A DNA stretch of 56,964 nt from Clostridia bacterium (GCA_017466445.1 JAFTUC010000020.1:1-56964), one strand, 5' to 3'; shown: positions 26,095-36,407, numbered from the stretch's first letter. Notes: generated by a model not told the origin, from the sequence alone. Made by a program: numbers and translations.

Positions 26095-27918
26095 GTGAAA
26101 GAAGTAAACAAACCGAAAAGAATGCTGCGAAATTTCTATCTCGTAGCCCTCGCCGTGCTTCTCGTGCTGAATATGGTCATTATGCCGATGATCATGAACG
26201 CCCAAGTCAAAGAAACCGATTACGGCACGTTCATGACGATGATAAACGAGGGTAATATTGGACTCGTTCAGATCGTGGAGACCGAAAACTATATCATGTT
26301 TACCGATAAAGAGGAAAAACAGGTATATAAGACGGGCATTGTAAACGATCCCGGACTTACCGAGCGGCTTCATATGGCAGGTGCGAACTTTTCGGGTGAG
26401 ATCATTGAGCAGCCCGGTATTTTCTCGCAGATCATTTTTAATTGGGTTCTCCCGATTGTCGCATTCTTTTTGATCGGTCAGCTCATTTCCAAGCACATGA
26501 TGAAGAAAATGGGCGGTCAGAACTCCATGATGTTCAATATGGGCAAGAGCAATGCCAAGGTTTACGTCAAGTCGGATAACGGCATCAAATTTTCGGACGT
26601 TGCGGGCGAGGATGAGGCAAAGGAAAACCTTGCTGAAATTGTGGATTATTTGCATAATCCGAAGAAATATGAAGAAATCGGTGCGAAGATGCCCAAGGGA
26701 CTCCTTCTTGTAGGCCCTCCCGGTACAGGTAAGACCATGCTTGCCAAAGCCGTCGCAGGCGAGGCGGGCGTTCCGTTCTTCTCGATGTCGGGCTCGGAGT
26801 TCGTGGAAATGTTCGTAGGTATGGGCGCGTCCAAGGTGCGCGATCTCTTTAAACAGGCAAAGGAGAAAGCACCTTGTATCGTGTTTATTGACGAAATCGA
26901 CGCCATCGGCGGTAAGCGTAGCAACGGCGGTGTGGGCGGTCATGACGAGCGTGAGCAAACGCTCAATCAGCTCCTTACCGAAATGGATGGCTTTGAAGGT
27001 AACTCGGGTGTTGTGATTTTGGCGGCTACCAACCGTCCCGAAACACTTGATCCCGCGCTGACCCGTCCCGGACGTTTTGACAGACGCGTTCCCGTGGAGC
27101 TTCCCGATTTAAAGGGGCGTGAAGAAATTCTCAAGGTTCACGTAAAGAAGATCAAGGTCGAGCCTAATGTGGACTACACGCAGATCGCTCGTATGGCATC
27201 GGGCGCGTCGGGCGCGGAGCTTGCCAATATCGTCAATGAAGCGGCACTCCGAGCCGTCCGTCAAGGACGAAAGGCAGCAACGCAGGCTGACCTTGAAGAA
27301 AGCATTGAAACGGTTATTGCCGGTTATCAAAAGAAAAACGCCATTCTTACCGACCGGGAGAAAATGGTGGTGGCATATCACGAGATCGGACACGCGCTGG
27401 TTGCGGCGAAGCAATCGAACTCCGCGCCCGTGCAGAAGATCACCATCGTGCCTCGTACCTCGGGCGCACTCGGCTACACGATGCAGGTGGATGAGGGCAA
27501 TCACTATCTGATGACCAAGGAAGAAATCGAAAACAAGATCGCCACCTACACGGGCGGTCGCGTGGCAGAGGAAATCGCCGTTGGTTCTATTACCACAGGT
27601 GCATCCAATGACATTGAGCAGGCGACAAAACTCGCACGTGCCATGATCACAAGGTTCGGTATGAACGATGAGTTCGGGATGGTCGCATTTGAAACGGTAA
27701 GCAACCAATACCTCGGCGGTGACACCGCACTTGCTTGCTCTGCCGAAACACAGACCAAGATCGACGAAAAGGTGGTCGAGGTAGTTAAGGCACAGTACGA
27801 AAAAGCAAAGAAGATCATCACCGAAAACAAGAGAAAGCTCGATCAGCTCGCGCAGTATCTTTATATCAACGAGACCATCACGGGCGATGAATTTATGGAT
27901 ATCTTAAATCAAGAATAA
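26095..27918 (+). CDS. ftsH: ATP-dependent zinc metalloprotease FtsH
   Basis: 607 aa membrane protease that extracts and degrades membrane and unstable cytosolic proteins. Two N-terminal helices flank a ~75-residue external domain; AAA module with Walker A GPPGTGKT (206-213), Walker [14 protein letters not shown] and second-region [20 protein letters not shown]; zinc site HEIGH (429-433). The start is GTG 26095 behind AAAGGAG. Codon use (CTG, CGT, GGC) differs from the flanking chromosome, so this is probably an accessory rather than the housekeeping copy. It leads a tight operon of lipid genes. Confidence 0.93.
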   Translation: MKEVNKPKRMLRNFYLVALAVLLVLNMVIMPMIMNAQVKETDYGTFMTMINEGNIGLVQIVETENYIMFTDKEEKQVYKTGIVNDPGLTERLHMAGANFSGEIIEQPGIFSQIIFNWVLPIVAFFLIGQLISKHMMKKMGGQNSMMFNMGKSNAKVYVKSDNGIKFSDVAGEDEAKENLAEIVDYLHNPKKYEEIGAKMPKGLLLVGPPGTGKTMLAKAVAGEAGVPFFSMSGSEFVEMFVGMGASKVRDLFKQAKEKAPCIVFIDEIDAIGGKRSNGGVGGHDEREQTLNQLLTEMDGFEGNSGVVILAATNRPETLDPALTRPGRFDRRVPVELPDLKGREEILKVHVKKIKVEPNVDYTQIARMASGASGAELANIVNEAALRAVRQGRKAATQADLEESIETVIAGYQKKNAILTDREKMVVAYHEIGHALVAAKQSNSAPVQKITIVPRTSGALGYTMQVDEGNHYLMTKEEIENKIATYTGGRVAEEIAVGSITTGASNDIEQATKLARAMITRFGMNDEFGMVAFETVSNQYLGGDTALACSAETQTKIDEKVVEVVKAQYEKAKKIITENKRKLDQLAQYLYINETITGDEFMDILNQE

Positions 27919-27938
27919 GAAATAAGGAGAATACCATC

Positions 27939-28832
27939 ATGAGAAAAGTAAAAGTTATTGCGGATTCCTGCGCTGATCTGAACGTAGCGCAGCTGAACAA
28001 ATATGGCATTGCATTTGCCAAAATGTCTACCTCCTGCGACGGTGTGGAAAGCGTTGCAACGCTTTTGTGGACGGAGGATGAGGTTCACGCACTCTACAAC
28101 AAAATGAGAGACGGCAAGCGTATCATCACGGCACAGGTCTCGGTCGAAGAATTTCAGCGTATCTTTGAAGAGTACTTAAAGCATAATATGGACATCGTTT
28201 ACATAGGCTGTTCTTCAAAGCAGTCGGGTTCTGTCAATACCGGCTTTGTCACCGCAAAGAAGCTGATGGAAAAGTATGAAGGAAGCACGATCATTTGTAT
28301 CGACTCGCTCAACGCAAGTATGGGTGAAGGAATGCTCGCCATTGAAGCGGCAAAGATGGCAAACGACGGTGCGTCCGCTACGGAAATTGAAGCGCACATA
28401 CTCGCTATTCGTAAAAAGGTCAATCAGTACGTAACCGTTCACTCTCTCGATGCTCTTAGGCGTGCGGGCAGAGTCAAGGGCTCGGCGGCGTTCTTCGGCA
28501 ATCTGATGGGAGTTAAGCCGATCATTATTGCTGACGCAAACGGTGATCAGGCAGCGTATAGAAAGGTCAAGGGCAGACAAAAGTCTTTTGAGGAGATCGT
28601 TGCTATGTTGAAGGCTTCCATCATAGAACCCGAAAAGCAAACCATCTATCTGACTCACGCCGATTGTGCGAAGGAAGAAATCGACGGGCTTGTAGAGCTT
28701 ATCAGAAAAGAGATTCCTTGCCTTGATGTAGAGGTTGGTTACATCGGCCCGATCGTCGGTGCATCCATCGGCCCCGATGCAGTCGGTATTTGGGGATTTG
28801 GACAAGAGGTAACTTACAAAATAGGAGACTAA
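27939..28832 (+). CDS. DegV-family fatty acid-binding protein (FakB)
   Basis: 297 aa with the DegV start VKVIADSCADL, central GCSSKQSGSVNTG and the hinge region HSLDALRRAGRVKGSAAFFG. Proteins of this family hold one fatty acid and present it to the kinase FakA. The very next gene is FakA-like, 2 nt away, which makes the FakB role convincing. AAGGAG precedes ATG. Confidence 0.88.
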   Translation: MRKVKVIADSCADLNVAQLNKYGIAFAKMSTSCDGVESVATLLWTEDEVHALYNKMRDGKRIITAQVSVEEFQRIFEEYLKHNMDIVYIGCSSKQSGSVNTGFVTAKKLMEKYEGSTIICIDSLNASMGEGMLAIEAAKMANDGASATEIEAHILAIRKKVNQYVTVHSLDALRRAGRVKGSAAFFGNLMGVKPIIIADANGDQAAYRKVKGRQKSFEEIVAMLKASIIEPEKQTIYLTHADCAKEEIDGLVELIRKEIPCLDVEVGYIGPIVGASIGPDAVGIWGFGQEVTYKIGD

Positions 28833-28834
28833 AT

Positions 28835-30469
28835 ATGAAGACTTTGGACGGAATTCTTTTCGCCCGTATGATAAACTCGGGCGCAGCGAACTTAAAGGCG
28901 CACGCAAAAGAGATCAACGACTTAAACGTATTTCCGATCCCCGACGGTGACACGGGGGATAATATGCTGATGACCATGATGGGCGGTGTTCATCACGATA
29001 CGAGTAGTTGCGACTCCTTGTGCGAGATGGCAGACCGCGTATCAAGCGGGATGCTTCTCTCGGCAAGAGGCAATTCGGGCGTTATTCTCTCACAGTTTTT
29101 TGAGGGCATCAAAAACGGCTTTACGGGGCTTCAAACGGCTGATACAAAAGAGATCGGTGAAGCCTTCCGTCAAGGCGTGACGCAGGCGTATAGCTCGGTT
29201 ATGACTCCTACCGAGGGAACGATATTGACCGTTGTGCGTGAGGCGACCGAGTATGCCTGTGAGCAGAATACCCAAACCCCCGAGAAATTTCTCAACGCTT
29301 TCATTGATGAAGCAAAACGCTCTCTTGCGCGTACTCCCGAGTTATTACCTGTGCTCAAAAAAGCAGGCGTGGTCGATTCGGGCGCGGCAGGTCTTATCTA
29401 CATCGTTGACGGCATGATGCGAGCTGTAATCGGTGAGGATATTGCAGATTTCTCTGAGGCATCCGAGAAAACGCAGGAGCTTGATCTTGACGCTTTCAAC
29501 GAGGACAGCGTATTGGAGTTTGGCTATTGCACCGAGCTTCTCGTTCGTTTGCAGAATGCCAAGACCGATATTTCCACATTTGACGTAAAGGTTATAACAG
29601 ACTATTTGCAGACCATAGGTGACTCTATCGTGACCGTCCGGAATGGCAGTATCGTCAAGCTCCACGTACATACCATGACCCCTCAGAAGGTGCTGGATTT
29701 CTGTCAGCAGTACGGTGAATTTCTCAAGGTCAAGATTGAAAATATGTCCTTACAGCATAACAACACAGTTACCGAAGAAAAAGAAACCTATCCCACAAAG
29801 GAACGAAAAAAATACGGAGTGGTCGCCGTTGCCTGCGGAGAGGGATTGAAAGAGACCTTCCGTGAACGAGGGGCTGACGTGATCGTGGACGGAGGTCAGA
29901 GCATGAACCCGTCCGCAGAGGATTTTATTGAAGCCTTTGACGAGGTAAACGCCGACGTGATCTTCGTGTTCCCGAACAATGGAAACATCATACTGACCGC
30001 CGAGCAAGCGGCGAATTTATATGACAAATCCGACGTGCGCGTGATCGAAAGCACAACTATCGGCGCGGGATACGCCTCTCTCGCTATGCTTGACACAAGC
30101 TCGGGCGGTACCGATGCCATCGTGGAAGATCTCCGAATGGCAATGGATGGAGTAATCACCGCTGAGATCTCTCACTGTGTCAGAGATGCCACCATTGATG
30201 GCAAGGAGATACACACGGGAGACTATATCGGCTTTGTAGGTAAAGATATGCTTTCAGTTAACGAAAGCAGACTTGTGACCGTTTGCGAAAGCATTGATGC
30301 GTTAAACTTTTCAAGGTATGATTTCTGTATTCTGATCTGCGGTAAGGACGCGACCGACGAGGAAGCAGAAAAGATCGAGGCATACGTCAATTCTCATTAC
30401 AGAGGAAAAGAGATATACATCATAAACGGCGGTCAGGACGTTTATGATTATATTATGATCGTAGAATAA
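28835..30469 (+). CDS. fakA: Fatty acid kinase, DAK2-domain subunit (FakA)
   Basis: 544 aa, close to the ~550 of S. aureus FakA. N-terminal DhaL/DAK2 ATP-binding domain with Mg-binding aspartates in FPIPDGDTGDNM and SARGNSGVILSQ; middle region and C-terminal DegV-like domain follow. It phosphorylates fatty acid bound to FakB, giving acyl-phosphate, the substrate of PlsY. Start ATG 28835 (ATAGGAG upstream) is 2 nt after the degV stop. Next gene is plsY copy 2, so the whole route from free fatty acid to lysophosphatidic acid is encoded in a row. Confidence 0.9.
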   Translation: MKTLDGILFARMINSGAANLKAHAKEINDLNVFPIPDGDTGDNMLMTMMGGVHHDTSSCDSLCEMADRVSSGMLLSARGNSGVILSQFFEGIKNGFTGLQTADTKEIGEAFRQGVTQAYSSVMTPTEGTILTVVREATEYACEQNTQTPEKFLNAFIDEAKRSLARTPELLPVLKKAGVVDSGAAGLIYIVDGMMRAVIGEDIADFSEASEKTQELDLDAFNEDSVLEFGYCTELLVRLQNAKTDISTFDVKVITDYLQTIGDSIVTVRNGSIVKLHVHTMTPQKVLDFCQQYGEFLKVKIENMSLQHNNTVTEEKETYPTKERKKYGVVAVACGEGLKETFRERGADVIVDGGQSMNPSAEDFIEAFDEVNADVIFVFPNNGNIILTAEQAANLYDKSDVRVIESTTIGAGYASLAMLDTSSGGTDAIVEDLRMAMDGVITAEISHCVRDATIDGKEIHTGDYIGFVGKDMLSVNESRLVTVCESIDALNFSRYDFCILICGKDATDEEAEKIEAYVNSHYRGKEIYIINGGQDVYDYIMIVE

Positions 30470-30482
30470 ATCGGAGACTCTT

Positions 30483-31106
30483 ATGAAGATACTTCTTTAC
30501 ATATTAGCGGCGGTATGCGGTTACGTTATCGCAGGAATGAACCCCGCAATCGCCATATCAAAAGCGGTCTATCACAAGGATATTCGTGAATGCGGAAGCG
30601 GAAATCCCGGATTCACCAATTTCAAGCGCACCTTTGGAAACAAATGGGCATGGTGGGTGCTTGTACTTGACCTTTCAAAAGCCGCAGTTGTCGTAGGACT
30701 TTTTGCGTGGCTTCTGTCCCGACAGGGCGTTGACTTTCAGCTTGGAGCGGCGTACACGGGAATGTTCTGTATGCTCGGTCATGCCTTTCCGTTCCAATTC
30801 AAATTCAAGGGTGGCAAGGGATTTCTTGTCTGCCTTTCAACAATGTACGTCATCGACTGGCGTGTGGGACTGATCGCAACGGGAATTATGGTCATTCTGC
30901 TTCTCATCACCAAATATATGTCGCTTTCCACTACTCTTTCCATGCTTCTTTGCCCGATATTGCTGATCCCGTTCGGCGCGTCTGTTCCTGTTATTCTGAT
31001 GGCACTTGCTTGCGCCGTATTTATGGCGGTCAGACATAAAGAAAACTTCATAAGGCTAATACAAGGTAAAGAAGCCAGATTCACTCTCAAGTCGAAGAAA
31101 GAATAA
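30483..31106 (+). CDS. plsY: Acyl-phosphate:glycerol-3-phosphate acyltransferase (PlsY), copy 2
   Basis: 207 aa multi-helix membrane protein with GSGNPGFTNFKRTFG and FQFKFKGGKG loops. It shares the layout of copy 1 but clearly differs in sequence, so it is a diverged paralogue, not a fresh duplication. Position directly after fakA suggests it uses FakA-made acyl-phosphate. Start ATG 30483 behind CGGAGA. Confidence 0.88.
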   Translation: MKILLYILAAVCGYVIAGMNPAIAISKAVYHKDIRECGSGNPGFTNFKRTFGNKWAWWVLVLDLSKAAVVVGLFAWLLSRQGVDFQLGAAYTGMFCMLGHAFPFQFKFKGGKGFLVCLSTMYVIDWRVGLIATGIMVILLLITKYMSLSTTLSMLLCPILLIPFGASVPVILMALACAVFMAVRHKENFIRLIQGKEARFTLKSKKE

Positions 31107-31159
31107 TAAAGGATACATGAGATTTGTTATATAAAAAACAACTTATGGGAGAAACAATT

Positions 31160-34100
31160 TTGAAGGAATACAGAGCAGGTATCGACATCGGCTCCACAAC
31201 GGTCAAGCTCGTGGTGCTGGATGCCGAGGATCATATCATATACGGACAATACAGACGACATATGGCGAAAACGCAGGAAACGCTTGCCGCGCTTTTACGC
31301 GAAGCAACGGAAACGCTTGGTGACTGTGCCTTGAAAGTGAAAATAACGGGCTCGGGCTCGATCAATCTCGGTAAAGCCCTTGGCATTGAATTTGTTCAAG
31401 AGGTCGTGGCGGTTGCGACGGCACTCAAAAAGGTTGCGCCGCAGACAGACGTTGCCATCGAGCTTGGCGGCGAGGATGCGAAGATCATCTACTTTACGGG
31501 CGGTCTTGAAGAACGCATGAACGGTGTGTGTGCGGGCGGTACGGGCTCGTTCATCGATCAGATGGCGGCACTCTTGCAGACCGATGCCGAAGGACTCAAT
31601 AAAGCAGCCGAGAATTATAAAGAAATATATCCGATTGCCGCGCGTTGCGGTGTGTTTGCCAAGACCGATATTCAGCCGCTTATTAACGAGGGAGCGACTA
31701 CGGCAGACCTTGCTGCATCCATTTTTCAAGCGGTGGTCAATCAAACCATTTCGGGTCTTGCCTGCGGAAAGCCCATTCGCGGATGCGTTGCCTTTCTCGG
31801 TGGCCCACTTCACTTTATGCCCGAGCTGAAAAAGGCGTTTATTCGCACCTTGAAGCTGACGGATGAAACCACGGTCAATCCCGAAAATTCGCACTTGTTT
31901 GCGGCAATGGGCGCGGCTCTTGAATCCGAGGGAGAATGTGCCGTTTCCGCAAGTGAGCTTGTTGGTCGGCTCTCCGAGGGTGTAAAAGTCACCTATGAAA
32001 TGCCTCGTCTTGAGCCATTGTTTGCGACAAACGAGGAATACGAGGCATTCAAGGCTCGTCATAAGACGGCAGTACTGCCCAAGGGCGATATTTCTACATA
32101 TAACGGCAATGCCTTTCTCGGAATCGACGCAGGCTCGACCACAACCAAAATGGTGCTGATCGGTACACAGGGTGAATTGCTGTTCTCATTCTATGCAAAT
32201 AATAGAGGCGATCCCATCAAGACCACCAAGGAAGCCATCGGCAAGCTGAAGGAGCAGATGCACGACGGTGTTCAAATCGTCCGTTCCTGCTCCACGGGAT
32301 ACGGCGAGGCACTTCTCAAATCCGCTTTTTCTCTTGACGAGGGTGAGGTGGAGACTATCGCGCATACAACGGCGGCATCATTCTTTGACCGTGATGTGGA
32401 CTGCGTTCTCGACATTGGCGGTCAGGACATGAAATGCATCAAGCTCAAAAACGGCGCGGTGGATACTATATTGCTTAACGAGGCTTGCTCCTCGGGGTGC
32501 GGCTCGTTCATTGAAAACTTTGCAAACTCTCTTGGCTTTACCGCCGAGGATTTTGCAAAAGAAGCGCTGTTCGCAGAAGCTCCTGTTGACCTTGGAACTC
32601 GCTGCACCGTCTTTATGAATTCCAACGTCAAGCAGGCACAAAAGGAGGGCGCATCCGTTTCGGATATTTCGGCGGGACTTGCGTACTCCGTAATCAAGAA
32701 CGCACTGTATAAGGTCATCAAGCTTGCCGATGCCAAGGATCTCGGAAAGCATATTGTTGTACAAGGCGGCACATTCCATAATGAAGCCGTTCTTCGCGCC
32801 TTTGAGAAGATCGCGGGTGTGGAAGCCACTTGCCCCGATATAGCGGGTCTGATGGGCGCATTTGGCGCGGCTCTGATCGCAAAGCAAAATTACCACGGCA
32901 AACCAACCGAGATGCTTTCTCTTGAAGAAATAACCGAGCTTACCTATACGGCAACAAGCAGACGTTGCGGCGGATGCTCCAACAACTGTATGCTTACCGT
33001 CAATCGCTTCTCAAACGGACAGAGCCATATCACCGGCAACCGTTGTGAGAAAGGAATCGGTAACGTCGGCGGCAGAAGAAAAGTACCGAATATGATGGAA
33101 TACAAGCGCAAGCGTATATTCGATTACGAGCCGCTTGACGAAAAAGACGCGCCGCGCGGTGTGATCGGTATTCCGAGAGTGCTGAATATGTACGAAAACT
33201 ATCCCTTCTGGGCGACCTTTTTCCGTGAGCTTGGCTTCCGTGCCGTGCTTTCTCCTTGGTCGAGCAGAAAAATATACGAGCTTGGTATGGAGTCGATCCC
33301 GTCCGAATCGGAGTGCTATCCGGCAAAGCTGTCCCACGGTCACGTGGAATGGCTGATCGAGCAAGGGATCAAAACCATATTCCATCCGTGCATCTACTAC
33401 GAGCATAAGGAGATCACCACGGCACAGAACCAATATAACTGTCCTATCGTTGTGTCCTATGCTGAAAATCTCAAGAATAACGTCGAAGCCATCACGCGCG
33501 GGGACGTTCGTCTCGTCCGTCCGTTTATGGCATTCACCTCGGAAAAGATCGCCGCTGACCGATTGGTCACCATTTGCCGAGAGGAGTGGAATATTCCCGA
33601 AAAAGAGGTCAGAGCCGCTGTGCTTGCCGCTTGGCAGGAGCAACAGAGAGCAAGATTTGATATTCGCGCAGAAGGAAAGAGACTGCTTTCCGATATGCAG
33701 ATGAACGGCGGTAGCGGTATTGTACTCGCAGGTCGTCCGTACCACATTGATCCCGAGATCAACCACGGCATTCCCGAGCTGATCGCATCCTACGGTTTTA
33801 CCGTGTTTACCGAGGATAGTTTGCCCGTAGATATTTCTCCCGAAAGACCTTTGCGTGTGCTTGACCAATGGGTGTACCATTCAAGGCTTTATGCCGCCGC
33901 CGAATTTGTGCGAGAACGTGACGATATGGAGCTGATACAGCTCAATTCCTTCGGCTGCGGTCTGGATGCGGTCACTACCGATCAGGTAAATGAGATACTT
34001 GAGGGCAGTAACAAGCTCTATACGGTCTTGAAGATCGACGAGGTGAACAATCTCGGCGCTGTGCGTATTCGTATTCGCAGCTTGATATCAGCTATGCGGA

Positions 34101-35383
34101 TGCGCCGTAAGCAGAATATCAAGGCAGAGCCTAAGCCAACAGTATACCACCGCACCGAATATACGCAGAAGATGAAGGACGAGAACTATACCATTCTCGC
34201 GCCTCAAATGCTGCCGATCCACTTTGATATTATCGAGTCTGTATTTCACAAGTACGGATACAATCTTGAAATACTGAAAAACGATAACCGCAAGGCAATA
34301 GATACAGGGCTGAAATATGTCAATAATGACGCTTGTTTTCCGTCGATCACCATTGTCGGTCAGTTTATGGAGGCAGTCACGTCCGGAAGATATAACACCG
34401 ATAAGCTTGCTGTTTTGATGACTCAAACGGGAGGTTGCTGCCGTGCTTCCAACTACGTTGGACTGATCAGGCGAGCCCTCGACAAAGCAGGATATTCACA
34501 TATTCCCGTGATCTCTCTCAGTATGGGCGGTATTGAGAAGAACGAGGGATTTCAGATCAATTTGAATATGATTAAGGATGCGGTGTATGCGCTTCTTTAC
34601 GGCGACCTTATTATGCGTTGCCTTTACAGAGTCAGACCTTACGAGCTGACTAAAGGCTCAGCAAACGAGTTGAGAGATAAACTCATCAAGAGTTGTATTT
34701 CCTCCTTGACCGATAAGAATGACAGGACGAGCTATCGAAAAATGTGCAACACGATCGTGCAGAGCTTTGATGCGCTTCCTGTCAACGAGAATATGAAAAA
34801 GCCTCGCGTCGGTATTGTCGGTGAGATACTTGTAAAATATATGCCGCTTGCCAATAATCACCTTGTAGAGCTTCTTGAAAGAGAGGGCGCAGAGGTTGTC
34901 GTTCCGGACTTTATTGATTTTGTCAATTACAGTATGCTTAATGCCCGTTATAAGCGGAAATATTACGGCAAATCCAGAAAAAGCGTATTTGCATCCAATT
35001 TTGTTCTTCGTATCATTGCAAACCTGAGAAAGCCTGCTATCGATGCTCTGAAAAGGAGTAAACGATTTGACGTTCCCGCACCTATCGAAGAAATTGCCGA
35101 AATGACAAAGCCTATTCTGTCGCTCGGAAATCAGTACGGTGAGGGATGGTTCCTCACGGGTGAGATGGTGGAGCTGATCACGCATGGAACGCCGAATATC
35201 GTATGTATTCAGCCCTTTGCGTGTCTGCCCAATCACGTGGTCGGCAAGGGCGTGATCAAAAAGCTCCGTGAGACCTATCTGCAGGCAAACATCGTTGCCG
35301 TGGATTACGATCCCGGAGCAAGTGAGGTAAACCAACTAAACAGAATAAAACTCATGCTGTCCGCAGCAAAGGAGCGGATGTAA
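31160..35383 (+). CDS. Giant 2-hydroxyacyl-CoA dehydratase activase/reductase fusion, plasmalogen-synthase-like
   Basis: 1407 aa from TTG 31160 (GGGAG 8 nt upstream; ATG 31145 is the alternative). Two BcrAD/BadFG ATPase modules (about 5-250 and 325-570), each starting D-x-GSTT and each with a Cys pair 39 residues apart (Cys124/163 and Cys443/482), the spacing that binds a bridging [4Fe-4S] in HgdC. Then a Cys cluster CGGCSNNC (Cys603, 606, 610, with Cys629), a DUF2229 region, and an HgdB-like C-terminal half (QTGGCCRASNY). Known relatives do ATP-driven low-potential electron transfer. From memory, C. perfringens PlsA, which converts diacyl lipids to plasmalogens, has this kind of architecture; next to plsY and fakA that role is plausible but unproven. 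Alternative: an orphan CoA-dehydratase activase. Confidence 0.8.
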   Translation: MKEYRAGIDIGSTTVKLVVLDAEDHIIYGQYRRHMAKTQETLAALLREATETLGDCALKVKITGSGSINLGKALGIEFVQEVVAVATALKKVAPQTDVAIELGGEDAKIIYFTGGLEERMNGVCAGGTGSFIDQMAALLQTDAEGLNKAAENYKEIYPIAARCGVFAKTDIQPLINEGATTADLAASIFQAVVNQTISGLACGKPIRGCVAFLGGPLHFMPELKKAFIRTLKLTDETTVNPENSHLFAAMGAALESEGECAVSASELVGRLSEGVKVTYEMPRLEPLFATNEEYEAFKARHKTAVLPKGDISTYNGNAFLGIDAGSTTTKMVLIGTQGELLFSFYANNRGDPIKTTKEAIGKLKEQMHDGVQIVRSCSTGYGEALLKSAFSLDEGEVETIAHTTAASFFDRDVDCVLDIGGQDMKCIKLKNGAVDTILLNEACSSGCGSFIENFANSLGFTAEDFAKEALFAEAPVDLGTRCTVFMNSNVKQAQKEGASVSDISAGLAYSVIKNALYKVIKLADAKDLGKHIVVQGGTFHNEAVLRAFEKIAGVEATCPDIAGLMGAFGAALIAKQNYHGKPTEMLSLEEITELTYTATSRRCGGCSNNCMLTVNRFSNGQSHITGNRCEKGIGNVGGRRKVPNMMEYKRKRIFDYEPLDEKDAPRGVIGIPRVLNMYENYPFWATFFRELGFRAVLSPWSSRKIYELGMESIPSESECYPAKLSHGHVEWLIEQGIKTIFHPCIYYEHKEITTAQNQYNCPIVVSYAENLKNNVEAITRGDVRLVRPFMAFTSEKIAADRLVTICREEWNIPEKEVRAAVLAAWQEQQRARFDIRAEGKRLLSDMQMNGGSGIVLAGRPYHIDPEINHGIPELIASYGFTVFTEDSLPVDISPERPLRVLDQWVYHSRLYAAAEFVRERDDMELIQLNSFGCGLDAVTTDQVNEILEGSNKLYTVLKIDEVNNLGAVRIRIRSLISAMRMRRKQNIKAEPKPTVYHRTEYTQKMKDENYTILAPQMLPIHFDIIESVFHKYGYNLEILKNDNRKAIDTGLKYVNNDACFPSITIVGQFMEAVTSGRYNTDKLAVLMTQTGGCCRASNYVGLIRRALDKAGYSHIPVISLSMGGIEKNEGFQINLNMIKDAVYALLYGDLIMRCLYRVRPYELTKGSANELRDKLIKSCISSLTDKNDRTSYRKMCNTIVQSFDALPVNENMKKPRVGIVGEILVKYMPLANNHLVELLEREGAEVVVPDFIDFVNYSMLNARYKRKYYGKSRKSVFASNFVLRIIANLRKPAIDALKRSKRFDVPAPIEEIAEMTKPILSLGNQYGEGWFLTGEMVELITHGTPNIVCIQPFACLPNHVVGKGVIKKLRETYLQANIVAVDYDPGASEVNQLNRIKLMLSAAKERM

Positions 35384-35404
35384 AGAAAAGGAGTATAAGA
35401 GAAA

Positions 35405-36370
35405 TTGAGCAAAAAAGGTATTATCATCGGCGCAGGCATTGCCGCCCTTGGAGTAGCCGCAGGCGTGGCTATTTCACATACGATAACGAAGGGCTTGGTA
35501 AAATTCGCAATTGAGCGCGATATGCCAAAATCGTTTGAAAAGCAAAGACCCAAGCTGACACAAGGCGATCGCGTGAAGGCTTTTCAGAAGTGCATCAACG
35601 AAACGGGAAAAATACTTCTTGAGAAGGATATCGAGGAAGTTGAGATCAGAAGCCGAGACGGACTCCGCCTTGTCGGACACTTTTATCCCTGCGAGAACGC
35701 AAAGCGCGTGATCGTTGCTATGCACGGATGGCGTTCCGCATGGTATACGGACTTTGGAATGATTGCTGACTTTTGGCATAACGAGGGGTGTAGTATTCTG
35801 TTTGCCGAGCAAAGAGCACAGAATAACAGTGAAGGCGAATATATGACCTTTGGCTATATGGAGCGTTACGATTGCCTGGATTGGATCAACTTTGTAAACG
35901 AACGCACCGAACAAAAGTATCCTATCTATTTAGCGGGTGTTTCTATGGGCGCATCCACAGTATTGATGACGGCTGGGCTTGATCTTCCCGAAAACGTCAA
36001 AGGTGTCATTGCCGACTGCGGTTTTACATCCGCTTACGATGAATGGCGTTATGTGGTCAAGGATAATATGAAGCTTTCTTACGGCTTGCGCGGACTTATG
36101 ATCGACCGCATTTGCCAAAAGAAGATCAATACCGACTCCAAGAATATCACGACGATCACTGCAATGCAGAAAACGCAGCTCCCGATCCTGTTTATTCACG
36201 GAACGGATGATAAATTCGTTCCCGTAAGAATGACGTATGAAAATTATAAAGCCTGCAACGCTCCTAAAGAGCTGTTGATCGTCCCCGGTGCTATCCACGG
36301 GGAGAGCTACTACGTAGAGCAAGAGAAGTACGAAGCGGCGACAAAAAATTTTTGGAATATATATAAGTAA
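35405..36370 (+). CDS. Alpha/beta hydrolase, membrane-anchored
   Basis: 321 aa. An N-terminal hydrophobic stretch (about 3-24) probably anchors it; then an alpha/beta-hydrolase fold with MHGWRS (oxyanion region), nucleophile elbow GVSMGAST (Ser in G-x-S-x-G), acid Asp in HGTDDKFVP and His in the final GAIHGES. Substrate unknown; as last gene of a lipid operon a phospholipase, lysophospholipase or thioesterase would fit. The start is TTG 35405, 12 nt after AAGGAG. Terminator follows. Confidence 0.82.
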   Translation: MSKKGIIIGAGIAALGVAAGVAISHTITKGLVKFAIERDMPKSFEKQRPKLTQGDRVKAFQKCINETGKILLEKDIEEVEIRSRDGLRLVGHFYPCENAKRVIVAMHGWRSAWYTDFGMIADFWHNEGCSILFAEQRAQNNSEGEYMTFGYMERYDCLDWINFVNERTEQKYPIYLAGVSMGASTVLMTAGLDLPENVKGVIADCGFTSAYDEWRYVVKDNMKLSYGLRGLMIDRICQKKINTDSKNITTITAMQKTQLPILFIHGTDDKFVPVRMTYENYKACNAPKELLIVPGAIHGESYYVEQEKYEAATKNFWNIYK

Positions 36371-36375
36371 CGCAA

Positions 36376-36407
36376 AAAGAGGTTCTGCAAAAATTCGGAA
36401 CCTCTTT
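36376..36407 (+). terminator. Terminator ending the lipid operon
   Basis: 10-bp stem AAAGAGGTTC/GAACCTCTTT; T tract is within the right arm. Confidence 0.75.

Noticed and set aside
26095-27918. FtsH as marker of a core chromosomal locus
   Set aside because: It lies inside the repeat-bounded block and shares the block's codon preference, so it is more likely an accessory copy; the core gene should be elsewhere.
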